The notes: generated by a model not told the origin, from the letters alone. A stretch of 64,000 bases of DNA from Ensifer sp. LCM 4579 (GCF_001854885.1 NZ_MDDV01000024.1:62001-126000); one strand, 5' to 3'. Numbered from the stretch's first letter, positions 47,576 through 58,022 are shown. Numbers and translations are program-made.

Positions 47576-50500
47576 TCAATCCGCTGCTCGGCTGGGAGAG
47601 GGCAGCCGCTTGTCCGCTTCCAAGTTGGTTCCCGCGTCAAGCCGTTGAACCGGCCCATAGCCGCCGCCCGTCGGCGTGACGATGGTGATTGCTTCGCCCC
47701 CCTCCAACACGGTCTGGGCGCAGCCGGGCATCGCTTCGGTCCGACCGTCCTTCCGGCGCACGAGATTTTGCCCGCATTCGCCGGGTTCGCCCCCCAGCAA
47801 CCCAAAGGGTCGGACCTTGCGGTGGCCGGAGAGGATCGAGCAGTCCATGCGTTCGCGGAAGCGGATCGTGCGGCTGGTCCCGTTGCCCGCATTCCACTGC
47901 CCCTTCCCGCCGGACCCTGCACGGATGTGGAAATCCTCCAGGACCACCGGATAGCGCAGTTCCAGTATCTCCGGATCGGTCAGCCGCGAATTGGTCATAT
48001 GCGTGTGGACCGCATCCGCGCCATTGAAACCCGGCCCCGCCGGCGCACCCGAGCAGATCGTTTCGTAATACTGGTAGGTCTCGTTGCCGAATGTCAGGTT
48101 GTTCATCGTCCCCTGCGCCGAGGAAAGCGCGCCGATCGCGCCGAAGAGGCAATTGGTGACCGCCTGACTGACCTCGACATTGCCGGCCACGACCGCTGCG
48201 GGATAGCGGGGCGACAGCATGCTTGCCTCCGGCACGACGATGCGAATCGGCCTCAGGCAGCCGGCATTCATCGGAATGGCCCCGTCGACGATCATGCGGA
48301 AGACATAGAGCACGGCCGCGCGGGTCACCGGCTCGGGCGCATTGAAGTTGTCGTCGCGCTGCGGCGACGTGCCGGTGAAATCGACGGTCGCCTCGCGCGC
48401 CGTCCTGTCGACCGTGATCCGGACCTTGATCTCGCAACCCTGGTCCATGGGATAGGTGAAGCTGCAATCGCCGAGCTTTTCCAGAGCCCGCCGCACGCTT
48501 TCCTCCGCATTGTCCTGGACATGGTCCATATAGGCCTTGACGACATCCAGGCCGAAATCCGAGATCGCCTTGCGCATCTCGGTTACGCCGCGATTGTTGG
48601 CGGCGATCTGCGCCTTGAGATCGGCGACGTTCTGCACGACGTTGCGCACCGGGTAGCGCGCGCCTGTCAAGAGGGCGCGCAGTTCGGCCTCGCGGAAGCG
48701 GCCCCGGTCGACGAGTTTGAAATTGTCGATATAGACCCCCTCCTCCTCGATCGTATGCGCGTTCGGCGACATCGAGCCCGGGGCGATGCCGCCGATATCG
48801 GCATGGTGGCCGCGCGAAGCGACCCAGAAGAGCACGTCCTTGCCGTCGCCCGAAAAGACCGGCGTGCAGACGGTGATGTCCGGCAGGTGGGTGCCGCCGT
48901 TATAGGGTGCGTTGATGGCGAAGACGTCGCCGGGATGTATTTCCGGATTGTTGCGGATGACCGACTGCACGGAACGGTCCATCGAGCCGAGATGCACCGG
49001 CATATGCGGCGCGTTGGCGACCAGCGCGCCGTCCGCGGCGAACACGGCGCAGGAGAAATCCAGCCTCTCCTTGATGTTCACCGAATAGGCGGTGTTCTGC
49101 AGTGTCAGCCCCATCTGCTCGGCGATCGACATGAAGAGATTGTTGAAAATCTCAAGCATCACCGGATCGGCATCGGTACCGGCCGCCTTTCTTTCGGGCA
49201 GCGCCACCACCCGTTCGAGCACCAGATTGTCCGCCGAGGTGAGTTGCGCCTGCCAGCCCGGCTCGATGACGATGGTCTGGTTGGCTTCGATGAGCAGAGC
49301 CGGTCCGTCGATCGTGTGGCCGCTCGCGAGGGTCTCGCGCAGATAGATTGCCGCATCCTGCCAGGCGCCCGCCGAATAGAAGCGCGTGCTTCCGGAGGCT
49401 TGCGGCAGTGCGGGCCCCGGCAAGCCGCCGCCAAGGGTTTCCGGCCGTGCTCCGCCGCCGACGGCTTCTACGGAAACCGCCTCGACGACAAGTTCCTTGG
49501 TTCCATCGATGAAACCGAAGCGGGCGACGTGGACCGCCTCGAAGGCGGTCTTCATCCGCCGCGGGTCGGCCGCCGTCACCCTTTCCCGGTAGTCGGTCGC
49601 GGCAGGCATCGAGCCGACCGGAATCTCGAGCGTCGTATCGGTTCCGGCATAGCGCACCAGCGCATTGACATTGACGCTGATCTGATCGCTCCGGATCCCC
49701 TGCCCTTCGAGTTCCGTCACGGCGTCTCCGCATAGCGGCGCGGAGACGCGGGCGATTTCGGCAATCGCAGTCTCCAGCGGCACTTCGATTGCGCCCTGGC
49801 GCAGCGCACGGACATCCGCAAGTCCCATTCCATAGGCCGAAAGCAGTCCGGAAAAGGGATGGACGAGCACCCGCTTCATGCCGAGCGCATCCGCCACCAG
49901 GCAGGCGTGCTGGCCGCTGGCGCCGCCAAAGGCATTGAGCGCGTAGCGGGTCACGTCATAGCCACGGGCAACGGAGATCTTCTTTACTGCTTCCGCCATG
50001 TTCGCGACGGCGATCTTCAGGAATCCGTCCGCCACCGCCTCCGGCGTTCGGCCATCGCCGATTTCGTCGGCAAGCGCCCCGAAAGCGGCCTCTACCGCGG
50101 CAAGATCCAGCGGCTGGTCCTGGTTCGGGCCGAAAATGGGCGGGAACAGTGCCGGATTGAGCTTTCCGGTCATCACATTGGCGTCGGTCACCGTCAACGG
50201 ACCGCCGCGGCGGTAGCATTTGGGTCCCGGATTTGCGCCCGCGGAGTCCGGGCCGACGGTAAAGCGCGAGCCGTCATAATGCAGGATCGAGCCGCCGCCG
50301 GCGGCTACCGTATGGATCTGCATCATCGGCGCGCGGATGCGCACGCCGGCGACCTCCGTTTCGAAAGCCCGCTCGTATTCACCGGCATAGTGGGCGACAT
50401 CGGTGGAGGTCCCGCCCATGTCGAAGCCGATCACGTTCGCGAAACCTGCATTGACGCCGGTCTGCGCAAGGGCGACGACGCCGCCCGCCGGGCCGGAAAG

Positions 50501-51280
50501 AATGGCATCCTTGCCCTGGAAAAGGCTTGCCGAGGTCAACCCGCCCGAGGACATCATGAAAAGCAGGCGCGCGCCCGTGCGGTCGAGATCGAGTTCGTCT
50601 GCGACCTGCGCCACATAGCGGCGCAGCACCGGCGAAAGATAGGCATCGACGACGGTCGTATCGCCGCGACCGACGAATTTGACGAGCGGCGAGATTTCAT
50701 GGCTCACCGAAACCTGGCCGAACTGCATCTCCCGCGCGATCTTGGCGACGCGGCTTTCGTGCTCGGGATAACGGTAGGCATGCATGAAGACGATCGAGAG
50801 CGCGTCGTATCCCTGCCGCTTCAATTCTTCCAGCGCGGTGCGGACGGCTGCGTCGTCGAGCGGCATCTCCACCGTACCGTCCGTCAGCACGCGCTCGTCC
50901 AGCTCGACGATGCGATCGTAGAGGAGTTCCGGCTTCCGGATGTCGCGGGCGAAGATGTCGGCGCGGGCCTGATAGCCGATGGCGAGCGCGTCACGGAAAC
51001 CGCGCGTGGTGATCAACGCGACCGGCACGCCCTTGCGCTCCAGAAGCGCGTTGGTGGCAACGGTCGTGCCCATGCGCACCTCGTTGACGAGGCCGCCGGG
51101 AATGGCTTCTCCCCCGGAAAGTCCAAGCAGCGCGCGGATGCCGGCGACCGCCGCATCCCGGTAGACCTCGGGATTTTCCGAGAGCATCTTGCGGGCATGG
51201 AGCCTGCCCTCCGGGTCGCGCCCGATGACGTCGGTGAAGGTGCCGCCGCGGTCGACCCAGAAGTCCCATTGCTTTCCCAT
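47576..51280 (-). CDS. 5-oxoprolinase / hydantoinase, HyuA-HyuB fusion
   Basis: 1234-residue ATP-dependent amidohydrolase of the OplAH type. The N-terminal HyuA half starts [20 protein letters not shown] (actin-like ATPase), with [20 protein letters not shown] and [20 protein letters not shown] further on (about residues 1-690). The HyuB half starts around [20 protein letters not shown] and includes [20 protein letters not shown] and [20 protein letters not shown]. Both halves are full length, so it can probably open 5-oxoproline or a hydantoin on its own. ATG at 51280 with AAAAGGGGAAC upstream. Divergent from a TRAP transporter likely to import the substrate. Confidence 0.92.
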   Translation of the reverse strand: MGKQWDFWVDRGGTFTDVIGRDPEGRLHARKMLSENPEVYRDAAVAGIRALLGLSGGEAIPGGLVNEVRMGTTVATNALLERKGVPVALITTRGFRDALAIGYQARADIFARDIRKPELLYDRIVELDERVLTDGTVEMPLDDAAVRTALEELKRQGYDALSIVFMHAYRYPEHESRVAKIAREMQFGQVSVSHEISPLVKFVGRGDTTVVDAYLSPVLRRYVAQVADELDLDRTGARLLFMMSSGGLTSASLFQGKDAILSGPAGGVVALAQTGVNAGFANVIGFDMGGTSTDVAHYAGEYERAFETEVAGVRIRAPMMQIHTVAAGGGSILHYDGSRFTVGPDSAGANPGPKCYRRGGPLTVTDANVMTGKLNPALFPPIFGPNQDQPLDLAAVEAAFGALADEIGDGRTPEAVADGFLKIAVANMAEAVKKISVARGYDVTRYALNAFGGASGQHACLVADALGMKRVLVHPFSGLLSAYGMGLADVRALRQGAIEVPLETAIAEIARVSAPLCGDAVTELEGQGIRSDQISVNVNALVRYAGTDTTLEIPVGSMPAATDYRERVTAADPRRMKTAFEAVHVARFGFIDGTKELVVEAVSVEAVGGGARPETLGGGLPGPALPQASGSTRFYSAGAWQDAAIYLRETLASGHTIDGPALLIEANQTIVIEPGWQAQLTSADNLVLERVVALPERKAAGTDADPVMLEIFNNLFMSIAEQMGLTLQNTAYSVNIKERLDFSCAVFAADGALVANAPHMPVHLGSMDRSVQSVIRNNPEIHPGDVFAINAPYNGGTHLPDITVCTPVFSGDGKDVLFWVASRGHHADIGGIAPGSMSPNAHTIEEEGVYIDNFKLVDRGRFREAELRALLTGARYPVRNVVQNVADLKAQIAANNRGVTEMRKAISDFGLDVVKAYMDHVQDNAEESVRRALEKLGDCSFTYPMDQGCEIKVRITVDRTAREATVDFTGTSPQRDDNFNAPEPVTRAAVLYVFRMIVDGAIPMNAGCLRPIRIVVPEASMLSPRYPAAVVAGNVEVSQAVTNCLFGAIGALSSAQGTMNNLTFGNETYQYYETICSGAPAGPGFNGADAVHTHMTNSRLTDPEILELRYPVVLEDFHIRAGSGGKGQWNAGNGTSRTIRFRERMDCSILSGHRKVRPFGLLGGEPGECGQNLVRRKDGRTEAMPGCAQTVLEGGEAITIVTPTGGGYGPVQRLDAGTNLEADKRLPSPSRAAD

Positions 51281-51346
51281 GACGCGTTCCCCTTTTGCTG
51301 TCTCGAACTGAAAGCCAGGTTATTTTCGTACTTCATCGATAATTTA

Positions 51347-51385
51347 TTGACAAATCGTCGTCAAGACGCAATTAATTCATTGTCA
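51347..51385 (+). promoter_or_regulatory. Promoter and possible operator of the TRAP operon
   Basis: TTGACA (51347-51352) lies 18 bases before ATTAAT (51371-51376). Inverted TGACAA (51348-51353) and TTGTCA (51380-51385) flank the promoter and may be bound by the winged-helix regulator encoded at the end of the operon. Confidence 0.45.
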
Positions 51386-51415
51386 GCAGTCGATCTGCCA
51401 AAAAGGGGAACAAAT

Positions 51416-52381
51416 ATGAGGACGATGATCTCGGCCGTATTCGCGGCCGCCGCGACATTCGCCACCGTAGCACATGCGGAAACCTGGGATATGCCGACAC
51501 CCTATCCCGACGGCAATTTCCACACGCAGAACATCCGCCAGTTCGTCGAGGATATCAAAACCGCGACCAATGGCGAGCTTACCATCAACGTCCACTCCGG
51601 CGGCGCGCTCGTAAAACCGACCGACATCAAGCGTGCCGTCCAGAGCGGGCAGGTTCAGATCGGCGAAGTGCTCCTCTCTTCGCTCGGCAATGAAAATGCC
51701 GTCTTCGCCTTTGATTCCGTTCCGGGCCTCGTCTCGGACTATGCGAGTGCCGAAAAGCTCTGGCGCGCTGCCGAGGCCGCCGTCAGGAAGCAACTGGAAG
51801 AGCAAGGCCTGGTGCTGCTTTACTCCGTTCCCTGGCCGCCGCAGGGCGTCTACTCCAAGGAGGCGCTCTCGTCGCTTGGCGACCTGAAGGGACTGAAATT
51901 CAGGACCTACAATCCGGCAACGGCCCGTTTTGCGGAGTTGAACGGTGCCAACCCGGTCACGGTTCAGGCTGCCGAGGTCCCGCAAGCCTTCAAGACGGGC
52001 GTAGTGGACGCCATGATCACGTCGGGGGCGACGGGTGTCGACAGCCAGGCCTGGGACTATTTGAGCTATTACTACGACCTGCAGGCCTTCCTGCCGCAGA
52101 ACATGGTGTTCGTCAGCAAGGACGTCTTCGACGGCCTGAGCGAAAAGACGCGCGAAGCGGTCCTGAAGGCGGCGGCCGAGGCCGAAACGCGCGGCTGGAA
52201 GCAATCCGCCGAATTGAATGAGGGCTACAAGAAGACCATGGCCGAACACGGCATCCATGTGGAGCCACCTTCGGAGGCCATGGCCAAGGAGCTTTCGGCC
52301 ATCGGCGAAACCATGACCGCCGAATGGATCGAGAAAACCGGCCAGGATGGCGCGGCGATCATCGACGCTTACCGGAAATGA
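51416..52381 (+). CDS. TRAP transporter solute-binding protein (DctP)
   Basis: 321-residue exported binding protein. Signal peptide MRTMISAVFAAAATFATVAH ending AHA. Mature start ETWDMPTPYPDGNFHTQNIR; the conserved arginine that grips a carboxylate is in the GLKFRTYNPATARFAELNGA stretch (about residue 164). ATG at 51416 follows AAAAGGGGAAC. It is followed by a stem-loop that probably lets this gene be expressed more than the permeases. From its neighbour the ligand may be 5-oxoproline or another cyclic amide acid. Confidence 0.9.
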   Translation: MRTMISAVFAAAATFATVAHAETWDMPTPYPDGNFHTQNIRQFVEDIKTATNGELTINVHSGGALVKPTDIKRAVQSGQVQIGEVLLSSLGNENAVFAFDSVPGLVSDYASAEKLWRAAEAAVRKQLEEQGLVLLYSVPWPPQGVYSKEALSSLGDLKGLKFRTYNPATARFAELNGANPVTVQAAEVPQAFKTGVVDAMITSGATGVDSQAWDYLSYYYDLQAFLPQNMVFVSKDVFDGLSEKTREAVLKAAAEAETRGWKQSAELNEGYKKTMAEHGIHVEPPSEAMAKELSAIGETMTAEWIEKTGQDGAAIIDAYRK

Positions 52382-52388
52382 GGCAACA

Positions 52389-52420
52389 GGCCGGAGCTAT
52401 CTGCTCCGGCCGCTCTTTTT
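52389..52420 (+). terminator. Stem-loop between dctP and dctQ, probable partial terminator
   Basis: GGCCGGAG (52389-52396) pairs with CTCCGGCC (52404-52411), then GCTCTTTTTT. It sits inside the operon, so it probably attenuates transcription to give more binding protein than permease. Confidence 0.75.
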
Positions 52421-52456
52421 TCGCCTATCCGATCCAATCTGGCTGGGAGCGTTGCC

Positions 52457-52987
52457 ATGACGAGTCCATTCGCGCTGCTTTATCGGCTTGCAGAGATGCT
52501 GGCCGCAATCTCCATGATACTCATTCTCCTGCTCGTCGGCGGCGGCATCGTTCTGCGGGCCGCCGGCTTTCAATTGGCCGGGAGCGACGACCTGGCGGCC
52601 TACTGCCTGGTTGCGATCTTCTTCCTCGCACTCGGCCCCACCTATCGGCACGCAGAGCACATTCGCGTCGGGCTTGTGATCGACCGGCTGCCCTCCGCCG
52701 CCAGGAAGCCGCTTGAATGCCTCCTGACCGTTCTGGCGGCCATCTGCACCGCCTGGGCGACCTGGTGGCTTTGGCGCCTCGTCTACGACTCGCATCGCTT
52801 CGGCGACGTCGCGCAGGGTCTGCTGCCTGTGCCGCTCTGGATACCGCAGCTTTCCATGGTGGTCGGGGCGGCCATCCTCCTCGTGGCGCTTCTGGAGGAC
52901 GTCGTGCGCTGCGCGCGCGGACTGAAGCCCAGTTATCTCGAAATTCCCGACCAGACCGCGGACGACCAGCCGCGGTTCGAGCGCTGA
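52457..52987 (+). CDS. TRAP transporter small permease (DctQ)
   Basis: 176-residue membrane protein with four helices. The family motif is LGPTYRHAEHIRVGLVIDRL (the HIRV segment, about residues 65-84), and GSDDLAAYCLVAIFFLALGP precedes it. ATG at 52457 with CTGGGAG upstream. It is the second gene of the dctP-dctQ-dctM-regulator operon, and dctM starts nine bases after its stop. Confidence 0.9.
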   Translation: MTSPFALLYRLAEMLAAISMILILLLVGGGIVLRAAGFQLAGSDDLAAYCLVAIFFLALGPTYRHAEHIRVGLVIDRLPSAARKPLECLLTVLAAICTAWATWWLWRLVYDSHRFGDVAQGLLPVPLWIPQLSMVVGAAILLVALLEDVVRCARGLKPSYLEIPDQTADDQPRFER

Positions 52988-52996
52988 GGTGGCCCC

Positions 52997-54304
52997 ATGG
53001 ATCCTGTTTTTGCTGGAATCGTCATCACGGCCTTTCTCCTCATCATCCTGGCGGGCGGACTTTGGATCGGCATGGCGCTGGCGGCGGCCGGCTATGTCGC
53101 CATGGCCCTTTTCACCAGCCGACCGCCGGGCCTCCTCTTCGGCACGACGCTCTGGGGCGCGAACAATTCCTGGGCGCTGACGGCCCTGCCGCTCTTCATC
53201 TGGATGGGCGAGATCCTCTTCCGCACCCGGCTTGCAGAAGACATGTTCAAGGGCCTCGCTCCCTGGGTGCAGCGGGTGCCGGGCCGGCTGCTCCACACCA
53301 ATGTCGTCGGCTGCGCGATTTTCGCCGCCATCTCCGGATCATCCGCTGCTACGGCGGCAACGATCGGCAAGATGACGATCCCGGAATTGCGCCGCCGCGG
53401 CTATAGCGACTTCATGATCGTCGGCTCCCTCGCCGGCTCCGGCACCCTCGGCCTGCTCATTCCGCCGTCGATCATGATGATCGTCTATGGCGTTGCAGCC
53501 CAGGTCTCGATCGGCCGCCTGTTCATCGCGGGTGTCGTGCCGGGCCTTTTCCTGATGTTGATCTTTTCGCTGATCGTCGCCGCCTATGCGCTTTTGAAGC
53601 CGAACCGCATACCGGAGCGCGAGCCGACCATGCCGCTCGCCGAAAGGATCTGGGAGTCGCGACGCCTCATTCCGATCCTGATCCTGGTGCTTGCGGTGCT
53701 CGGCTGCATATATGGCGGCATCGCGACGCCGACGGAAGCCGCCGCGATCGGCGTCACCGGCGCTCTCGCGCTGGCGCTGGTCGGCGGTGGCCTCGACCGA
53801 CATACCTTCTGGACAAGCGTGGTCAGCGCGACGCGCACCAGTGCGATGATCGGCCTCATCCTGTCGGGCGCCGCCTTCCTGTCGACCGCCATGGGGTTCA
53901 CCGGCCTGCCGGAGCAGTTCGCCGATTGGATCGTCTCCATGCAATTGCCGCAGCCCGCGCTCATCGCGGCGCTGGTCTGCATCTTTCTGGTCATGGGCTG
54001 CTTCATCGACGGAATCTCGATGATCCTGCTGACGACATCCGTGCTGCTTCCGGCCGTCCAGGGTTCGGGTATCGACCTTCTCTGGTTCGGCATCTTCGTC
54101 GTCCTGCTCGTCGAGATCGCGCAGATCACGCCGCCTGTCGGTTTCAACCTCTACGTCCTGCAATCCTTGGCAAACCGCAGCATCGGATATATTGCCCTTG
54201 CGGCACTTCCGTTTTTTGCGGGGCTGCTGGCCCTGATCATGTTCATAACCGCGGTGCCCGACCTTGTTCTGTGGTTGCCCGGCCAGATGCTTGGACAGAA
54301 TTGA
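52997..54304 (+). CDS. TRAP transporter large permease (DctM)
   Basis: 435-residue membrane protein with about twelve helices, of normal length for DctM. Marks: LTALPLFIWMGEILFRTRLA, SGTLGLLIPPSIMMIVYGV, GIATPTEAAAIGVTGAL and QITPPVGFNLYVLQSLANR. ATG at 52997. Its stop overlaps the start of the regulator gene (TGATG), suggesting the regulator is made with the transporter. Works with the DctQ and DctP proteins encoded just upstream. Confidence 0.93.
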   Translation: MDPVFAGIVITAFLLIILAGGLWIGMALAAAGYVAMALFTSRPPGLLFGTTLWGANNSWALTALPLFIWMGEILFRTRLAEDMFKGLAPWVQRVPGRLLHTNVVGCAIFAAISGSSAATAATIGKMTIPELRRRGYSDFMIVGSLAGSGTLGLLIPPSIMMIVYGVAAQVSIGRLFIAGVVPGLFLMLIFSLIVAAYALLKPNRIPEREPTMPLAERIWESRRLIPILILVLAVLGCIYGGIATPTEAAAIGVTGALALALVGGGLDRHTFWTSVVSATRTSAMIGLILSGAAFLSTAMGFTGLPEQFADWIVSMQLPQPALIAALVCIFLVMGCFIDGISMILLTTSVLLPAVQGSGIDLLWFGIFVVLLVEIAQITPPVGFNLYVLQSLANRSIGYIALAALPFFAGLLALIMFITAVPDLVLWLPGQMLGQN

Positions 54305-54825
54305 TGAGTGAAGAAAGAGCTGAAATCGGACCGATCGTTTCCTCCGGCCATCTGGCAAGAGGCGCTTTGCCGGCGCTCTCAGAAGTCGAATTCGGCATCA
54401 TCATGCTGAGCCACGCCTTCGACCGCTGGATGGTGCGCTGCATGGCGGCGGCAGGAGTGCCCGATCTTTCGCCGCTGGACGTGCTCGTCCTGCACAACAT
54501 CAACCACCGCAACAAGGGCAAGACGCTCGCCGATATCTGCCTCGTGCTCAACATCGAGGACACGCACACCGTCGCCTATGCGCTCAAGAAACTCGAGCGG
54601 CTGTCGCTCATCGAAAGCGGGCGGCGCGGCAAGGAGAAACTGGCTCTGATTACCGCGAGGGGCCGCGACGTCTGCGAGCGCTATGCGGCGATCCGCGAGG
54701 AGCTTCTGGTCAAATCCCTGCTGGCGACCGACGTTTCGAGCGAGACCCTGTCGACGGTCGCAGCGCGCGTCCGGGCCCTGTCCGGTCACTACGACCAGGC
54801 ATCACGATCGGCGGCATCCTTGTGA
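54304..54825 (+). CDS. Winged-helix (MarR-like) regulator of the TRAP/oxoprolinase locus
   Basis: 173-residue predicted DNA-binding protein. The wHTH part runs DLSPLDVLVLHNINHRNKGK, TLADICLVLNIEDTHTVAYA, LKKLERLSLIESGRRGKEKL (about residues 55-115), as in the MarR-related HTH_27 family often found next to TRAP genes. ATG at 54304 overlaps the dctM stop. It probably controls the divergent promoters between hyuAB and dctP. Ligand unknown. A strong stem-loop ends the operon. Confidence 0.83.
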   Translation: MSEERAEIGPIVSSGHLARGALPALSEVEFGIIMLSHAFDRWMVRCMAAAGVPDLSPLDVLVLHNINHRNKGKTLADICLVLNIEDTHTVAYALKKLERLSLIESGRRGKEKLALITARGRDVCERYAAIREELLVKSLLATDVSSETLSTVAARVRALSGHYDQASRSAASL

Positions 54826-54862
54826 ACGGCCCACGGCTTCTCAGGTCGCCGAGGGAATATAG

Positions 54863-54891
54863 GAACGGGGCGGCTTTTGGCCGCCCCGTTC
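54863..54891 (+). terminator. Intrinsic terminator after the regulator gene
   Basis: GAACGGGGCGGC (54863-54874) and GCCGCCCCGTTC (54880-54891) form a perfect 12-bp stem with a TTTTG loop, followed by GCATTTT. It lies between convergent operons and may also slow transcription from gnd. Confidence 0.8.
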
Positions 54892-54918
54892 GCATTTTCC
54901 CGATAGAAGCGATTCCGC

Positions 54919-56349
54919 TCAGCCGTTGAGCCCGCTGCCCCAAGGTCCGTGATGGCTGTCGGCGCCGTCGATGCGATCGAAGCCGTGGGCCCCGAAGAAA
55001 TCGCGCTGTGCCTGGATCACGTTCGCCGTGCCGCGGCCGCGGCGATAGCTGTCGAAATAGCCGAGCGCGGAGGCGAGCGCCGGCACCGGCAGGCCGCCGA
55101 GTACCGCCGCCGAGACGATACGGCGCAGCGCCCCGTCGGTTTCCTTGACCATTGCCGCGAAGGCCGGGGTGACGATCAGGTTCGCGGCATCCGGCGCCTT
55201 GGTGAAAGCGGAGGTGATCTCGTCGAGGAACTGCGAGCGGATGATGCAGCCGGCACGCCAGATCCTGGCGATCGTCGGCATCGGCAGGTTCCAGCCGAAC
55301 TCCTTCGAGGCGGCTGCCATTACGGAAAAGCCCTGCGCGTAGGCGCCGATCTTGGCGGCGAGCAGCGCATTTTCGAGATCCGTGATGAACGCCGCCTTGT
55401 CGGCGACCTGGAATTCGCCGACCGGCGGCAGGCCGAGGATCCTCTCGGCGGCCTCGCGCTCCTCTTTCATCGAGGAGATGCTGCGGGCCGCAACGGCGGC
55501 CTCGATGCCGGTCGCGGGCACGCCCATGGTCTGCGCCTCGATAGCCGACCACTTGCCGGTGCCCTTCTGGCCCGCCTTGTCGAGGATCATGTCGACCATC
55601 GGATTGCCGGTAAGCGGGTCCGTCGCCTTCAGCACCTTTTCGGTGATCTCGATCAGGTACGAGTTGAGCCGGCCCCTGTTCCAAGTGCCGAACACTTCGC
55701 CGATCTCCTCGGCCGTCATCTTCAGGCCGTCGCGCAGGATGCCGTAGATTTCGGCGATCATCTGCATGTCGGCATATTCGATGCCATTGTGGATCGTCTT
55801 GACGAAATGGCCGGCGCCGTTCTCGCCGAGCCAGGCGACGCAGGGCTCGCCGTCATATTTCGCGGCGATCGAGGTCAGCACCTCTTCGACGCGTGCGTAG
55901 GACTCCTCCGTGCCGCCGACCATAATCGAGGGTCCGTGGCGCGCTCCCTCCTCGCCGCCGGAAACGCCCATGCCGATGAAGGTGAGACCCGTATCCTTCA
56001 AGACGCCGAAGCGGCGCATCGTGTCGCGGAAATTGGCGTTGCCGGCATCGATCATGATGTCGCCCCTGGCCAGATACGGCTTCAGCGCCTCCATCTGCTG
56101 GTCGACAGCCTCGCCCGCCTTGATCATGATGATGATCGGGCGCGGCGGCCGGATCGCGGCGACAAACTCTTCGATCGTTTCGCACGGCACAATCCGGCTT
56201 TTGAGATCCCCGGAATCGGCATGGAACTTTCGCGTCGTTTCGACCGTACGGTTGAACACCGCGATCCTGTGACCCTTCTCGGCGATGTTGAGCGCGAGGT
56301 TGGCCCCCATGACGCCGAGGCCGATTAGGCCGATTTCCGCCTGTGACAC
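54919..56349 (-). CDS. gnd: 6-phosphogluconate dehydrogenase (decarboxylating)
   Basis: 476-residue NADP-dependent enzyme of the pentose phosphate pathway, making ribulose 5-phosphate. IGLIGLGVMGANLALNIAEK (Rossmann GxGxxG), FIGMGVSGGEEGARHGPSIM (substrate-binding SGGxxGA), GHFVKTIHNGIEYADMQMIA with catalytic Lys and His/Asn (about residues 185-205), and the C-terminal RDFFGAHGFDRIDG with SHHGPW. The start is GTG at 56349: GGAGG lies seven bases before it and it aligns with the family start; the frame upstream is unrelated. It is a single gene with a palindromic repeat on its upstream side. Confidence 0.95.
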   Translation of the reverse strand: MSQAEIGLIGLGVMGANLALNIAEKGHRIAVFNRTVETTRKFHADSGDLKSRIVPCETIEEFVAAIRPPRPIIIMIKAGEAVDQQMEALKPYLARGDIMIDAGNANFRDTMRRFGVLKDTGLTFIGMGVSGGEEGARHGPSIMVGGTEESYARVEEVLTSIAAKYDGEPCVAWLGENGAGHFVKTIHNGIEYADMQMIAEIYGILRDGLKMTAEEIGEVFGTWNRGRLNSYLIEITEKVLKATDPLTGNPMVDMILDKAGQKGTGKWSAIEAQTMGVPATGIEAAVAARSISSMKEEREAAERILGLPPVGEFQVADKAAFITDLENALLAAKIGAYAQGFSVMAAASKEFGWNLPMPTIARIWRAGCIIRSQFLDEITSAFTKAPDAANLIVTPAFAAMVKETDGALRRIVSAAVLGGLPVPALASALGYFDSYRRGRGTANVIQAQRDFFGAHGFDRIDGADSHHGPWGSGLNG

Positions 56350-56527
56350 GTGATTGCCTCCATTGAACGCGTGGGCCCTGCATAGAGCGCCGCGGCGCAT
56401 CTCGTGCTGGCCCTTCGAATTGATCTGCGCATGCCGCTCACCCGAGGAAATGGATGGAGTGGGGCATGCGACGGCGGAGGTGTTTTGGCATTCAAATCGA
56501 TTTACGACAAGCGTTTCCTGCGGGCGG

Positions 56528-56630
56528 CATGTCTCCTTAAATCGACATCGATTAAAGGACAAAGACATGCAGCTAATTCAAAAGTGCTACAGCGACCTTT
56601 GCGCGTCTGATAAGACGCGCGGCGCTGTAG
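56528..56630 (+). repeat. Two-hairpin dispersed repeat, copy 3 (first hairpin damaged)
   Basis: GCATGTCTCCTTAAATCGA...CGATTAAAGGACAAAGACATGC is an imperfect version of the first hairpin; the second hairpin, CTACAGCG (56587-56594) to CGCTGTAG (56623-56630), is perfect. Two extra bases after ATGCAG break the 13-codon frame of copies 1 and 2. It lies in the 365-base gap between gnd and the transpeptidase-like gene, which holds nothing else. Confidence 0.8.
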
Positions 56631-56714
56631 GCGGAGTCTGGTGGTGAAACGCTGTCGCCTGATTGGCGGTTCACCGTCCCGAGCCGCTTCTTGCCTCAGC
56701 CTGCGGTGTTTTCT

Positions 56715-58022
56715 TCAGGTGCTTCTTCCGTTCGATGCCACACGGATGCCGGCTGCGCGTCCGCCGCTCGGCACCACGACGAGCTGCCTGACCTTCCCCT
56801 CCTTGAAGGCGGTAAGGAAGCGCTCGTAGTTCTTGAAGGCGACGCAGCCATGCGACTCCGCCCGGCCGCCGCGAAGCAGGTAGCTGTGGGTCAGGAAACC
56901 GTCGCGGCCGTGCTTGTTCTTTCCATCGATGGGCAGCATGCGGATCGCCTCGACGCCGTGGAAGCGTTTTTCGCGCATCTTGAGATTGTAGATGTGCGGT
57001 GGGGTCGGTCCGGTCATCTTGACATCCACGTAGCGCGGATTATCGGCCATTTTGCCGATGCCGGAATGGGCCTCGAGTACGCTACCGTCGGGCATATAGA
57101 CCTTTGCGGCGGTGATATCGTAGACGGCGACGCCATTTCCCGCCCCAACTCCGCCGCCGAAGATATTGCGCAGCGCCTGGCCGATGCCGCTGCTGTTCTC
57201 CGCCGGCCCGTCCGGCCGCGCATAAGCGAGCTTTTGCTGCTTTGGCGTTTCGTCTCTCTCGGCCTTCCCGGTCTTTTCTGCCTCTGCCGGCGTCCCGCCC
57301 TGGGCTTGCCGGATCTCGGGTTTCTCCGTTTCGGCAGCAGGACGGGCCTGCGGCAGCGGACCGACCGACGGGGTGTCCTCGTGGTCTGTCAGGGCGGCAT
57401 CGTCGTCCACGTCCAAGTCTTGCGACCCGGCGATGTCCTCCTCCAACGGCGCCGTCAGAAACGACGAGAACGCAGCACCGATCGCTCCGCTCCGGGACGG
57501 GGCAGCATAGGCCAGTTGAGTCAGGGGCTTGCCAGTCCCGGCGAGCAATGGTCCGAAGCGTTCCGGCGCCGGTGCTTTAATCTTTGCAGTCGGCTGAGGC
57601 GGCCTGACGGCGTGGGCAGCGAGTTCCTCGGATGTCGATGCGGCCTGCTTTGCCAGAGTGTCGAAGCGCGCCACCTTGCGGCTCGTCTCGGCATCTGCCG
57701 GAACCGCCGGATTGCGAACGGTTTTTGCCTCACGGCCGGCAAGGGCCGCGGACGCAACGGTTGATGTCGCGGCGCCGGCCAGCCGCGGAGACTGGGCGAG
57801 CCTGGCGTGCTTTTCCCACAGTCGCTCTTTTGCCCTCTCCGCCAAATGGAGTTGCGGCCTGGGCAACAGGTGACCGGAACCGCGAACGAAGGAACTGCCC
57901 ATCGTGACCACACCAGCTGCCGACCACGCAGCCGCACCGGCAAGAACGGTGCCGCAGCAGATGATCATCAACGGGCGCAACAGACGGCGCAAACTCTGTG
58001 GACAAACGATCTTACTCAACAA
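56715..58022 (-). CDS. DUF2778 (L,D-transpeptidase-like) exported protein
   Basis: 435-residue protein with an N-terminal membrane anchor (RRLLRPLMIICCGTVLAGAA), a long Pro/Ala/Lys-rich linker of about 270 residues, and a C-terminal DUF2778 domain: GNGVAVYDITAAKVYMPDGS, LEAHSGIGKMADNPRYVDVK, then the catalytic-type SHGCVAFKNYERFLTAFKEG with Cys (about residue 402) and upstream His in THSYLLRGGRAESH. That arrangement matches the Cys/His site of YkuD-related L,D-transpeptidases, acting on peptidoglycan. The start is uncertain: TTG at 58022 keeps basic residues before the helix, ATG at 57968 does not. Confidence 0.8.
   Translation of the reverse strand: MLSKIVCPQSLRRLLRPLMIICCGTVLAGAAAWSAAGVVTMGSSFVRGSGHLLPRPQLHLAERAKERLWEKHARLAQSPRLAGAATSTVASAALAGREAKTVRNPAVPADAETSRKVARFDTLAKQAASTSEELAAHAVRPPQPTAKIKAPAPERFGPLLAGTGKPLTQLAYAAPSRSGAIGAAFSSFLTAPLEEDIAGSQDLDVDDDAALTDHEDTPSVGPLPQARPAAETEKPEIRQAQGGTPAEAEKTGKAERDETPKQQKLAYARPDGPAENSSGIGQALRNIFGGGVGAGNGVAVYDITAAKVYMPDGSVLEAHSGIGKMADNPRYVDVKMTGPTPPHIYNLKMREKRFHGVEAIRMLPIDGKNKHGRDGFLTHSYLLRGGRAESHGCVAFKNYERFLTAFKEGKVRQLVVVPSGGRAAGIRVASNGRST

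Noticed and set aside
47208-47579. Longer form of the 89-residue protein beginning at 47579
   Set aside because: It overlaps the end of the oxoprolinase gene, adds residues without protein-like character, and the ATG at 47477 has a better ribosome site.
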